Shown here one piece after another: positions 11,047-19,054 of a DNA stretch of 64,000 bases (within the stretch, counting starts at the first letter, position 1; each line of letters begins with the position of its first letter). Position numbers and translations under genes: made by a program. The notes below the pieces were generated by a model. The model ran no database searches. It was not told where the DNA came from and saw nothing but the letters and a program-made list of their open reading frames with translations. The DNA is from Microthrixaceae bacterium (GTDB taxonomy: Bacteria > Actinomycetota > Acidimicrobiia > Acidimicrobiales > Iamiaceae), in assembly GCA_016702505.1 (NCBI GenBank), contig JADJDU010000001.1:602475-666474 (forward strand), written 5' to 3'.

Positions 11047-11508
11047 ATGACCATCGAAATCGGCCAGACCGCTCCCGAATTCTCCCTCCGGGATCAGACC
11101 GGCGAAACCATCTCGTTGTCGGACTATCGGGGCAAGAAGGCAGTGGCCCTCGTGTTCTACCCGTTCACCTTCACCGGCGTGTGCGAAGGCGAGCTGTGCG
11201 AGTTGCGAGACGACGTCGCCCAGTACGACTCCGCAGACGTCCAGCTGATAGCGGTGTCCTGTGATACCCAGCCATCCCAGAAGGTGTGGGCCGCGGAGAA
11301 GGGCTGGACCTTCCCGGTTCTGTCTGACTTCTGGCCGCACGGTGCTGTTGCCCAGGCCTATGGCGTGTTCAACGAGGCAGTGGGTTGTGCCAACCGTGGC
11401 ACCTTCCTCATCGACAAGAACGGCGTGGTGGTCGATGCCTTCGCCACCGAGAGCCTGGGCGAGGCCCGAGACAAGTCCCGTTACGACGAGGCCCTGTCCA
11501 AGCTCTGA
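11047..11508 (+). CDS. Peroxiredoxin of the AhpE/BCP class
   Basis: A 153-residue thiol peroxidase that reduces hydrogen peroxide and organic peroxides in the cytoplasm. The peroxidatic cysteine is C46 in FYPFTFTGVCEGE. A second cysteine five residues on (C51, ELCEL) could be a resolving residue but is in an unusual position. The sequence resembles mycobacterial AhpE. GAGGAAG stands about 10 nt before the ATG. It has its own upstream gap of about 180 bp and is convergent with the subtilisin-like gene. Confidence 0.9.
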   Translation: MTIEIGQTAPEFSLRDQTGETISLSDYRGKKAVALVFYPFTFTGVCEGELCELRDDVAQYDSADVQLIAVSCDTQPSQKVWAAEKGWTFPVLSDFWPHGAVAQAYGVFNEAVGCANRGTFLIDKNGVVVDAFATESLGEARDKSRYDEALSKL

Positions 11509-11533
11509 CCTGCCTGAACCAACCAGCAGGCTT

Positions 11534-12853
11534 TCAGGCCGTCGGTCGGTCCGGGGTGTCCCGGGCCGGCCGGCGCCGGTCTCTCCGGCTGGTCCGCATA
11601 ACCATCTCGGCCAGCGCTCCAGCCAGGGCGGCTCCGCCGAGGAGGAACGGCCAGAGGGCTACATCTCGTCCTGACCCGGTGGTCTCGCGGGCGAATGGCC
11701 CCACGACTGGGACCTGGTCGGCGATGACCTGGGCGGCACCGTTGTCTAGGCTGTCGTGGCGGTAGTTGACTCCCAGCGGATGGGGTTCGGCCACGGCGGC
11801 GGCGAGGTCGATCAACCCGTCGGCCAGACCAGGTGCAGGGCGGGCCGTGTCCACCAGGCGCTCCAGAGCGTCGTCTCGTGAGTAGCCCATGGATAGAAGG
11901 AGGGCCAGGCCCCCCGATACCTGAGCTGTTGCCATCGACGTGCCCGAAAGGCAGGCGTAGCCAGATCTGTCCCCGCGGGAGCGGGCGTAGGTGGAGAGGA
12001 CGCCGATAGGTCGGCCATCTAGGTGGCAGGTGTAGGGCGTGTCTCCTTGGCGCCCGCCCGGAGCGGCCAAGGCCACGTTGGCGCTGTCCAGGTTTGGGGC
12101 ATATGGGGCAAGGTTGCCGGCACGGTCCGTGGCGGTGACCAGCAACGCCGCGCCGGTGGCAAAGAGCACGGGCCCCTCCGAGGAGTTTCCGGCGGCCATC
12201 ACCACTGCTGCCCCGGCGTCCCAGGCCCGATTCAAGACATCGGCCACGATCGAGGAGGTTCGCCGGCCGGGATCGATCGACAGGTTGATGATGTCTGCAT
12301 GGTGGGCAACCGCCCAGTCGATCGAGGCGGCCAGATCGGACGGGTCGGCCGAGGCCAGGCAGTCGGCGGCTTTACACTTGGACACCGCGGCCCTGACCGA
12401 GATGAGGCGGGCCCGGGGAGCAACACCAGCCGAGCCCTCGCCGTTGTCAGCCCGTGCCGCGATTAGGCCAGCCACGTGGGTTCCGTGCCCGTCAGGATCG
12501 GATCCCCCCGCTCGGCACTTGTTGCGGTCACCGCCGGTGTCGAGACAGGTGGCCCGGTCCTCGACCTGACCGAGCAGGTCGGGATGGGCGTGGTCGACCC
12601 CGGTATCGATCACCGCCACCGTGACGCCACCGCCGAGGCTGGCCCTCCACGCCGCCCTTGCATTGGTGGCGTCGAGGTGCCAGGCCATTCCCGAGGTGAC
12701 CGCAGGATCGTTGACCACGAGTGGAGGCCACTCTTTTGTGGCCACCGAGACAGAGGGCGAGGCATCGACCCGAACGCCCCCGTCAGTCACCAACGACGAT
12801 CCGAGCGCCGAGACCACCAGGACCAGGATCGTGAGACGAGATGCCACGGTCAC
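11534..12853 (-). CDS. Membrane-anchored subtilisin-like (S8) serine protease
   Basis: A 439-residue secreted protease. N-terminal signal segment TILVLVVSALGSSLV; catalytic triad D83 (AVIDTGVDH), H123 (DGHGTHVAG) and S306 (SGTSMATAQVSG); oxyanion Asn223 (AAGNS). A C-terminal hydrophobic segment (about 400-420, LWPFLLGGAALAGALAEMVM) followed by a basic tail would anchor it with the catalytic domain outside. The layout resembles mycosins, but no ESX/type VII genes are in the window, so that name is not used. GTG start; it begins 39 nt after the lexA stop on the same strand, so read-through from the SOS-controlled lexA promoter is possible. Confidence 0.88.
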   Translation of the reverse strand: MTVASRLTILVLVVSALGSSLVTDGGVRVDASPSVSVATKEWPPLVVNDPAVTSGMAWHLDATNARAAWRASLGGGVTVAVIDTGVDHAHPDLLGQVEDRATCLDTGGDRNKCRAGGSDPDGHGTHVAGLIAARADNGEGSAGVAPRARLISVRAAVSKCKAADCLASADPSDLAASIDWAVAHHADIINLSIDPGRRTSSIVADVLNRAWDAGAAVVMAAGNSSEGPVLFATGAALLVTATDRAGNLAPYAPNLDSANVALAAPGGRQGDTPYTCHLDGRPIGVLSTYARSRGDRSGYACLSGTSMATAQVSGGLALLLSMGYSRDDALERLVDTARPAPGLADGLIDLAAAVAEPHPLGVNYRHDSLDNGAAQVIADQVPVVGPFARETTGSGRDVALWPFLLGGAALAGALAEMVMRTSRRDRRRPARDTPDRPTA

Positions 12854-12892
12854 GATGATCGCGTGATCTGCGGCCTCGCCCAGCGCGGTGGA

Positions 12893-13525
12893 TCAGAGGC
12901 GACGCATGACCGTGACGACCCGACCGAAGACCTGGACCTCGTCTGGGTTGAACTCCATGGGCTTGAGCCGTTCGTTGTGGGGGATCAGGACGACCTTGTC
13001 TCCGCTGCGCTCGTAGGTCTTGACCGTGGCTTCTTCTCCAGGGATACCGGCCACGACGATCTCGCCGTTGCTGGCGGTGGCCTGAGACCGGACGATCACG
13101 AAGTCTCCGTCCAGGATCCCGGCATCGACCATTGAGTCTCCACGGACCCTGAGCATGAAGAGGTCGCCGTCTCCGGTGAGGTCGGCCGGGACCGGCATGA
13201 CCTCTTCGACGTTCTCTTGGGCCAGTACATCGGTGCCGGCAGCAACCTCGCCCACAAGGGGAACGTGTCGAACCGGACGACGCTCCACCACCGCACCGCT
13301 GGAAGGGTCGAAGCGAACCTCGATAGCCCGTGGCTTGGCTGGGTCTCGACGGAGGTAACCAAGGCGTTGAAGGGTGGAGAGGTGGGAGTGGACCGTGGAA
13401 GGAGAGCCGAGACCCACGCTCTCACCGATCTCTCGGACCGAAGGGGGATAGCCCCGCTCACGCATGGAAGTGTCTATGCAATCGAGGATCTGGCGCTGGC
13501 GGGCGGTGAGCACGTGATCGGTCAT
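12893..13525 (-). CDS. lexA: LexA repressor, SOS regulator
   Basis: A 210-residue repressor with winged-helix DNA-binding domain (about 1-68, with ERGYPPSVREIGESVGLGSPSTVHSHL) and S24 self-cleaving domain. The cleavage site is A96-G97 (EVAAGTDV), the nucleophile S131 (VRGDSMVDAG) and the general base K169 (EATVKTYE). The ATG was chosen because GGAGG stands about 8 nt upstream and the family sequence starts there; the longer open frame would read through its own operator region. Four or five SOS boxes lie 83-210 bp upstream, so it is almost certainly autoregulated. Confidence 0.97.
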   Translation of the reverse strand: MTDHVLTARQRQILDCIDTSMRERGYPPSVREIGESVGLGSPSTVHSHLSTLQRLGYLRRDPAKPRAIEVRFDPSSGAVVERRPVRHVPLVGEVAAGTDVLAQENVEEVMPVPADLTGDGDLFMLRVRGDSMVDAGILDGDFVIVRSQATASNGEIVVAGIPGEEATVKTYERSGDKVVLIPHNERLKPMEFNPDEVQVFGRVVTVMRRL

Positions 13526-13607
13526 TGCGGTTGCCTCCGGTGGGACGGGCCTCCGAGCCGGACGGATCGGTGGTGCTTGAACGGTAGCACCGCGCGCGTG
13601 TTCGGGC

Positions 13608-13735
13608 AAACATCTGTTCGATCGAGATCGATGTGCCGGCCCCCTGGGGCAAGGCCGAACAGTTGTTCTTGACATCGAACAGCCGTTCGTGGTCTATTGG
13701 GGTGTACCGAACGAACGTTCGCCGAACGGACGTTC
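13608..13735. promoter_or_regulatory. Cluster of SOS (LexA) boxes between lexA and the LysM gene
   Basis: Matches to the actinobacterial/Bacillus-type LexA operator GAAC-N4-GTTC are at 13657-13668 (GAACAGTTGTTC), 13677-13688 (GAACAGCCGTTC), 13709-13720 (GAACGAACGTTC) and 13724-13735 (GAACGGACGTTC). All four have perfect half-sites. A weaker fifth is at 13608-13619 (AAACATCTGTTC). Centre-to-centre spacings between consecutive boxes are 49, 20, 32 and 15 bp. The region serves both divergent genes. Confidence 0.88.
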
Positions 13736-13822
13736 CGGCCGTGGTGGCGATGTTCTGCATCGCTCACCTCCACCGTCTCAGTGTCGTCCAGGTTGTCACC
13801 CCTCCCACGGAGAATCGATCCC

Positions 13823-14263
13823 ATGGCTGCGATCATCGAACCTCGCTCCTTCGAACCCACCCTGATCGTCGGAGCACGGCCCTCGCCACGCCACCTGAGC
13901 TCGGTGCCAGGTTTGGTAGATGGTGTCGTTCCGGCGCGAGGCGGCGTCGGGTCGTGGCTGTCACCCTCGGCGGTGATGGCAATGGTGGCCATCATCGCCT
14001 TGGCCATCGGGTTGACCGTGGTCCTGGCCAGTGGTGCGCTGCCGGCGTCTCCCACAGGTGCAACCCCGTCTCGAGCCGGCGGCACCGCGGGCTCAGCGGT
14101 CAAGGGAGACAGCTCCCTCGTGGTCAAAGCCGGTGACTCCTACTGGAGCATCGCCCGTGAGCTGCAACCGCACGGAGATGTTCGCTCACTGGTCCACCAG
14201 ATACAGGTGCTCAACTCTCAGGCCCAGCTCCGGCCCGGGATGGAGATCCTCATACCTTCCTGA
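13823..14263 (+). CDS. LysM membrane protein, probable SOS-induced cell-envelope/division gene (Rv2719c-like position)
   Basis: A 146-residue protein with a cytoplasmic N-terminus of about 45 residues, one transmembrane segment (about 48-72, AVMAMVAIIALAIGLTVVLA), a Pro/Ser/Thr/Gly linker, and a C-terminal LysM domain (about 97-145, VVKAGDSYWSIAREL ... LRPGMEILIPS) that would bind peptidoglycan. GGAGAA stands 8 nt before the ATG. It is divergent from lexA across a cluster of SOS boxes and is followed by nrdR. This is the same order as lexA-Rv2719c-nrdR in M. tuberculosis, where Rv2719c (ChiZ) is a damage-induced LysM protein that affects division. The division role here is inferred from position and architecture. 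Confidence 0.82.
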   Translation: MAAIIEPRSFEPTLIVGARPSPRHLSSVPGLVDGVVPARGGVGSWLSPSAVMAMVAIIALAIGLTVVLASGALPASPTGATPSRAGGTAGSAVKGDSSLVVKAGDSYWSIARELQPHGDVRSLVHQIQVLNSQAQLRPGMEILIPS

Positions 14264-14314
14264 TCAGCTCGGGAAGGGTCGGGGGGCGGTCTCGGGCACA
14301 GGGGGTCTGGTTGG

Positions 14315-14320
14315 TAGCGT
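14315..14320 (+). promoter_or_regulatory. Candidate -10 box of leaderless nrdR
   Basis: TAGCGT ends 6 nt before the nrdR GTG, the spacing expected when transcription starts at the initiation codon. Confidence 0.45.
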
Positions 14321-14326
14321 CGGTGC

Positions 14327-14818
14327 GTGCGCTGTCCGGGATGTGGTGGATTCGACGACAAGGTGGTCGACTCGCGTCAGTCAGAAGACGGCACCTCGAT
14401 TCGACGCCGACGGTCGTGTCTGGCCTGTCAGCGTCGGTTCACCACCTTCGAGCGTCTCGAGGAGGTTCCACTCACCGTGGTGAAGCGTTCTGGTGACCGA
14501 GAGCCCTTCGATCGGGCCAAGGTGATCTCGGGTCTAGAAGCTGCCACCAAGGCCCGTCCGGTGGAGCGCTACCAGCTGGACGACCTGGCGCTTGCCGTCG
14601 AGGAGTCGGTCCGGCTTGAAGGCAGCGAGGTCAGCACCGAGGTGGTCGGTAGGGCTGTACTCGATCTTCTGCGTGGCCTCGATGCGGTGGCGGCTGTTCG
14701 ATTCGCCAGCGTCTACAAGGAGTTCGAGGACCTCGCTGACTTCGAACGCGAACTGACGGAGCTGACCCGGTCGACGCCGCTGACCAAAGCCACCCGACCC
14801 AAGGGGCTCGGTCAGTAG
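14327..14818 (+). CDS. nrdR: Transcriptional repressor NrdR
   Basis: A 163-residue nucleotide-sensing repressor of ribonucleotide reductase genes. The N-terminal zinc ribbon has C3, C6, C31 and C34 (CPGC ... CLAC), followed by the ATP-cone domain (about 45-140, VVKRSGDREPFDRAKVISGL). The C-terminal tail of about 15 residues is basic. The GTG start places the zinc ribbon at residue 3, as in the family. No Shine-Dalgarno sequence; a TAGCGT box 6 nt upstream points to a leaderless message. The likely target in this window is nrdJ, 4.3 kb downstream. Confidence 0.96.
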   Translation: MRCPGCGGFDDKVVDSRQSEDGTSIRRRRSCLACQRRFTTFERLEEVPLTVVKRSGDREPFDRAKVISGLEAATKARPVERYQLDDLALAVEESVRLEGSEVSTEVVGRAVLDLLRGLDAVAAVRFASVYKEFEDLADFERELTELTRSTPLTKATRPKGLGQ

Positions 14819-14863
14819 GACGACCACCGGCGCACTCCGCTCGGATCCAGACTTGGTGGTCGG

Positions 14864-15607
14864 TCAGGGGTGGTCCCGATCCATGATGTAGCGGGCCAAG
14901 AGCATCCCCTCGGCCTCCCACAGGTGTGCCAGCGTCAGCGGCCGGAGAACCTCTACCGGCGCCGCGGCCAAACGGGGGCTGGTGCCGCCAGCCATGACCG
15001 GAGACAGCGTGAGGTTCACCTCGTCCACCAGGTCCAACGCCAGGAGTTGACCGTTCAGTGACGATCCACCCTCACAGAGCACGACCGACCCATGCTCGGA
15101 GAGGGTGGTGAGCGCGGCCGAGAGATCCACTCGTCCGGTGCCGGCCAGGATCAGATCGGAGACCTCGCCGAGGCGGGCGAGGCGGTCGGCGGGAGCATCG
15201 CTGGTGGTGATCACCAGGGGGCGTTCCTGGGGATCGCCGAAGAGGTCCAACTCGATGTCGAGATCCAGCGAGGCACTCACCACCGCCACCCGTGGTTTGG
15301 TCCGCTGTCCCCGGGCCTGGCGTTGAGATTGATGGTGACCTGAGGTTTGGGGCGGTCGATAGCGTTCAGCCCGCACGGTTCCGGCCCCGGCCAGCACCAC
15401 GTCGGCCACCGCCCTCAGCGCCGAGAACACCGCCCGGTCGGCGGCTGATCCCAGCGGGCCCGACACCCCACCTACGGCGGTGGCACCGTCGACGCTGGAC
15501 ACCACGTTGAGCATCAGCCAGGGGCGGTGGCGCGGCGACGGGCGGGACGCCTCGGCGTGGGCGGTGGCCACGTCAACCTCAGCAGCCGTGGGCAGGATCT
15601 GACGCAT
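14864..15607 (-). CDS. RibD C-terminal-type (pyrimidine) reductase
   Basis: A 247-residue protein with the DHFR-like fold of the RibD reductase domain: LMLNVVSSVDGATAVGGVSGPLG near the N-terminus (nucleotide and substrate binding), VVLAGAGTVRAERY, the segment VVLCEGGSSLNGQLLALDLVDEVNLTLSPVMAGG and the C-terminal tail. It lacks the deaminase domain, so it may be a stand-alone riboflavin-pathway reductase or a paralogue with another NADPH-dependent role; actinobacteria often carry such 'pyrimidine reductase family' copies. The start ATG 15607 is the first in the conserved frame. It is divergent from the molybdopterin oxidoreductase with 58 bp between. Confidence 0.82.
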   Translation of the reverse strand: MRQILPTAAEVDVATAHAEASRPSPRHRPWLMLNVVSSVDGATAVGGVSGPLGSAADRAVFSALRAVADVVLAGAGTVRAERYRPPQTSGHHQSQRQARGQRTKPRVAVVSASLDLDIELDLFGDPQERPLVITTSDAPADRLARLGEVSDLILAGTGRVDLSAALTTLSEHGSVVLCEGGSSLNGQLLALDLVDEVNLTLSPVMAGGTSPRLAAAPVEVLRPLTLAHLWEAEGMLLARYIMDRDHP

Positions 15608-15665
15608 CCGCCGACGGTAGGTCAGATGGCGAGCACTCAGAGCCAAAGGGGTGCAACATGAACTC

Positions 15666-17939
15666 ATGACCGAGCCGGCCACCAGATCCACCCACTTCCG
15701 CACCTGCCCGCTGTGCGAGGCCGGTTGCGGGCTGGAAGTAGCCGTGGACGACGGAGTCGTCACCCGCATCCGGGGCGATGTCGATGACGTGTTCAGCCAC
15801 GGCTTCATCTGCCCGAAGGGGTCGACCCTGCGGCAGATCCACGATGACCCCGATCGATTGCGTCGCCCGTTGATCAGGCAAGGCGGCCAACTGGTGGAGG
15901 CGAGCTGGGAAGAGGCCTTCGCCGAGGTCGAACGACTGTGGAACAAGGTCATCGCCGATCACGGCCGAGAAGCGGTCGGCGTGTACCTGGGAAACCCCAA
16001 CGCACACAACCTGTCGGCGTTGGTGTTCCTCAAACCGTTCCTCAAGGCCCTTGGGACCCGCAACGTGTTCTCGGCCAGCACGGTCGACCAGAGACCCAAG
16101 GAGCTGGCTTCGGCGTGGTTGTACGGGGGCGGGTTGACCGTTGCCGTACCCGACATCGATCGGACCGACCTGTTGGTGATGCTCGGGGCCAATCCCTTCG
16201 CATCGAATGGAAGCCTGGCCACCGCCCCCGACTGGCCTGGGCGCATCGAGGCCATGCGGGCCCGTGGCGGTCGACTTGTGGTGGTCGACCCTCGCCGTAC
16301 CCGCACCGCTGAGGCCGCCGACGTTCACCTCTCGATTCGTCCCGGCACCGACGCTCTCTTGTTGGCCGCGGTCGTGACCGCTCTGGCCAATCGGGGTCTG
16401 GTCGATCCCGGGGACCACCTCGGTCCTTTGGTCCGGGGTCTAGACACCGTTATCGAGGCGCTGGCCCCGTTCACCCCCGAGTCCGTGAGCGCCGCAGTCG
16501 GGTTGGAAGCGGCGGCGATCGTGCAGTTGGCAACCGAGCTGGCCGAAGCTCCGACCGCGGTGGTGTACGGCCGGATGGGAACTACCACCGCCGAGTTCGG
16601 CACCGTGGCGAGCTGGCTGGTCGACGTGTTGAACATCGTAACCGGCAACCTCGACCGACCGGGTGGGGCCATGTTCACCAAGGCCGCGGCGGGAGCGTCC
16701 AACACCAGGGGTCGTCCCGGAGTCGGGCGCGGAGTGAGGATCGGTCGCCACCAGAGCCGGGTAAGGGGTTTGGCCGAAACCCTGGGTGAGTTGCCGGTGG
16801 CGTGCCTGGCCGAAGAGATGGATACGCCCGGGCCGGGTCAGATAAGGGCGATGTTCACGGTGGCGGGCAACCCGGTGCTGTCGACGCCCAACTCGGCTCG
16901 CCTCGACCGGGCCATGGCCGGACTGGATGCCTACGTCGCCGTCGACATCTACCTGAACGAGACGACACGCCATGCCGATGTCGTGCTCCCTCCCCCCAGT
17001 CCTCTCCAGAAGGGCCACTACGACCTGGCGCTGCTCCAGCTCGCAGTGCGCAACGTGGCCAACTACTCGCCGCCGGTACTGCCCTTGGATGACGATCAGC
17101 CCGACGAATGGGAGATTCTGGCCCGTCTGGCCCTGATCGCCCAGGGTATGGGTGCTGATTCCGATCCGTCGGTGGTGGACGATCTGGTGGTGGCGACCCT
17201 GGTGGGATCCGCGGTCGGCGATGTGTCGTCATCGGTGTACGGCCGGTCGCCGGCCGAGCTGATGGCAGCGCTAGAGCCTCGGCGGGGCCCGGAGCGGGTG
17301 CTGGATCTGTTGTTGCGTACGGGCCCCTATGGCGACGGGTTCGGATCGGTGGAAGGAGAGGTCGCGCCCGGCGTGGTGCCTCTGAGCCTCGACGCCTTGA
17401 TCGCCAACCCCCATGGCGTGGATCTGGGGCCGCTTCAGTCTCGGCTTCCCGAGGTGCTACGGACGGCGTCGGGGCTGATCGAGCTCGATGAGGAGCGGTT
17501 GCTGGCTGACCTGAATCGTCTGGCGTCGGTTCTCCATCGGCCTGTAGCCGAGGTGGTGCTGGTTGGCCGACGTGACCTGCGTTCCAACAACTCCTGGATG
17601 CACAACGTGGAGGTCTTGGTGAAGGGGCGGCCGAGGTGCACCTTGCACGTCCACCCCGATGACGCCGAGAGGTGGTCGCTGAGCCCGGGAGGCCTAGCCA
17701 CGGTCACGGCACGGACCGGGAGCGTGGATGTGGTGGTGGAGGTCACCGACGCGGTCAGGCCCGGGGTGGTGAGCCTGCCTCACGGGTGGGGCCACGGGCT
17801 GGCCGGTAGTCGATTGTCGGTGGCGGCGCGCCACGCCGGCGTCAACTCCAACGTGCTGACCGATGACCAGGTGGTCGACGTACCGTCGGGGAACGCGGTG
17901 CTGAACGGGATCCCGGTGAGGTTGACGGCGGCGGGGTAG
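15666..17939 (+). CDS. Molybdopterin-dependent oxidoreductase (DMSO reductase/formate dehydrogenase superfamily)
   Basis: About 757 residues. The N-terminal iron-sulfur motif is C-x2-C-x3-C plus a downstream Cys (TCPLCEAGCG ... GFICPKG), followed by the molybdopterin-binding domains, including LLVMLGANPFASNGSLA and LVVVDPRRTRTAEAADVHLSIRPGTDALLL. The C-terminal molydop-binding domain begins near LRSNNSWMHN and ends in LSVAARHAGVNSNVLTDD. There is no Tat signal, so it is cytoplasmic. No partner subunit or cofactor gene is adjacent, and the substrate cannot be assigned. ATG 15666 (MTEPAT) was chosen; GTG 15651 is an alternative five codons upstream. Confidence 0.85.
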   Translation: MTEPATRSTHFRTCPLCEAGCGLEVAVDDGVVTRIRGDVDDVFSHGFICPKGSTLRQIHDDPDRLRRPLIRQGGQLVEASWEEAFAEVERLWNKVIADHGREAVGVYLGNPNAHNLSALVFLKPFLKALGTRNVFSASTVDQRPKELASAWLYGGGLTVAVPDIDRTDLLVMLGANPFASNGSLATAPDWPGRIEAMRARGGRLVVVDPRRTRTAEAADVHLSIRPGTDALLLAAVVTALANRGLVDPGDHLGPLVRGLDTVIEALAPFTPESVSAAVGLEAAAIVQLATELAEAPTAVVYGRMGTTTAEFGTVASWLVDVLNIVTGNLDRPGGAMFTKAAAGASNTRGRPGVGRGVRIGRHQSRVRGLAETLGELPVACLAEEMDTPGPGQIRAMFTVAGNPVLSTPNSARLDRAMAGLDAYVAVDIYLNETTRHADVVLPPPSPLQKGHYDLALLQLAVRNVANYSPPVLPLDDDQPDEWEILARLALIAQGMGADSDPSVVDDLVVATLVGSAVGDVSSSVYGRSPAELMAALEPRRGPERVLDLLLRTGPYGDGFGSVEGEVAPGVVPLSLDALIANPHGVDLGPLQSRLPEVLRTASGLIELDEERLLADLNRLASVLHRPVAEVVLVGRRDLRSNNSWMHNVEVLVKGRPRCTLHVHPDDAERWSLSPGGLATVTARTGSVDVVVEVTDAVRPGVVSLPHGWGHGLAGSRLSVAARHAGVNSNVLTDDQVVDVPSGNAVLNGIPVRLTAAG

Positions 17940-17968
17940 ACCCTGGGCATGCCTCGGCGGGGTTTGCC

Positions 17969-18451
17969 TCAGGGCGCCGAGAGGGCGGTGATGGCGGGGT
18001 CGCTGCCCGGCGAGACCACGGCCCGGATCTTTCGCAGGGTTGCCACGAAGGCTTCCAGCTCGGCTGGTTCGAGCAGATCGGTGTAGTACCGCCGAATGGT
18101 GGCGGTGTGAGTTGGCAGCACCTTGGCCAGCTGTTCGAGCCCTTGCTCGGTGACGACCGCGTACGACCATCGCCGATCCGACGGACAGGGTTGGCGTACC
18201 ACGAGACCACTTCTTTCGAGACGGTCAACTACCCGGGTCAGCCCACTGCTGGTGACGGTGCACTGGGCGGTCAGCTCGGACATGCGCAGGCGATGGCCGG
18301 GGGAGCGGGCCAGGCGGAGCACGACCTCGAAGGCCGATACCGAAAAGCCGAAGGATTCCAGTTCGGGGCCGAGGATCGACAGAAGCCCGCCGCTGGTCTC
18401 GACTAGAAGCCCGAGGGCGGTCAGAACGGGGTCGTCGAGTCCGTCTTCCAT
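17969..18451 (-). CDS. MarR-family transcriptional regulator
   Basis: A 160-residue winged-helix dimer. The domain is recognisable from LSAFEVVLRLARSPGHRLRMSELTAQCTVTSSGLTRVVDRLERSGLVVRQPCPSDRRWSYAVVTEQG (about 37-110), with recognition helix TSSGLTRVVDRLE and wing motif PSDRR. MED at 18451 gives the usual length. The frame is open further upstream to 18649, but that part is low-complexity and arginine-rich. It is convergent with the molybdopterin enzyme, so it need not control it. Its ligand is unknown. Confidence 0.85.
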   Translation of the reverse strand: MEDGLDDPVLTALGLLVETSGGLLSILGPELESFGFSVSAFEVVLRLARSPGHRLRMSELTAQCTVTSSGLTRVVDRLERSGLVVRQPCPSDRRWSYAVVTEQGLEQLAKVLPTHTATIRRYYTDLLEPAELEAFVATLRKIRAVVSPGSDPAITALSAP

Positions 18452-18629
18452 GGCCCGCGGGACGGCGGCGTTGGCTGCGGTCGGCACGGCTAGCAACCCT
18501 ACCGGAGCCGATCGGGGGCGGTTGGGAGAACACGCCTGTGGTCTCCGGTCGTCGTTGGCTCGCCTCCTAGGCCCGCAGCGACGGCGACCGGACCTTCCCG
18601 CCACGCGTCTCACTGCGTTTCCACCGGCA

Positions 18630-18691
18630 TGTGGACGAACGGTGGACAAATCCCCGCGAAATTCACAGGGTTGTTCCCCTTACGATCCACA
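18630..18691. promoter_or_regulatory. Possible DnaA-box cluster upstream of nrdJ
   Basis: Near-matches to the actinobacterial DnaA box TTGTCCACA: TGTGGACGA at 18630-18638 and GGTGGACAA at 18641-18649 (each one mismatch on the minus strand), and CGATCCACA at 18683-18691 (two mismatches from TTATCCACA). The E. coli nrdAB promoter is known to contain DnaA boxes; function here is inference. Confidence 0.3.
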
Positions 18692-18961
18692 AGGAAGTGG
18701 ACGTAGGTTGAACGGCGGCCACAGCGGGCGCCGGAGACGGTGTCGGAACAGAGGTGTGGGGCGCTTCACCGCCGAGGGACCACGGTCCCGAGGGGGTGGG
18801 GCGGTAGATCTAAGGGAGCAACCCCCGAGTCCGTGGACCCACGGCAACGCTCCCTTCGACCTGACCCAGAGCCGGCGCCCGCTGCGACTGTCGAAATCCT
18901 CGCCCCGGCGTGGTCGGCGGGGGAACGGGCCCGTGATCGGCGGAAAATCCGTCCGAGCACG

Positions 18962-18991
18962 TTGACAGCGGTGTAATTCCCGTGCTGTAGT
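18962..18991 (+). promoter_or_regulatory. Candidate nrdJ promoter
   Basis: TTGACA (18962-18967) and TGTAGT (18986-18991) are separated by 18 bp, close to a primary-sigma-factor promoter. Transcription would start near 18998, inside a possible NrdR-type site (18995-19010, CTCTACATCTTGTGG). Confidence 0.4.
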
Positions 18992-18994
18992 TTG

Positions 18995-19054
18995 CCTCTA
19001 CATCTTGTGGTGTCGGCGCATCAGGGGACGCACCGACCACAAGTGGTTGTGGTC
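18995..19054 (+). promoter_or_regulatory. Candidate NrdR operator and leader hairpin of nrdJ
   Basis: CTACATCTTGTGG within 18995-19010 resembles an NrdR half-site pair. 42 bp further (centre to centre) GACCACAA-GTGG-TTGTGGTC (19035-19054) is a perfect 8-4-8 inverted repeat sharing the TTGTGG half-site. NrdR boxes usually occur in tandem pairs about three helical turns apart, so the spacing here (four turns) is only a partial fit. It could instead be a leader RNA hairpin. Confidence 0.35.

Noticed and set aside
12039..13135. Plus-strand open frames across lexA and the protease
   Set aside because: They mirror the minus-strand genes and show arginine- and proline-rich shadow composition.
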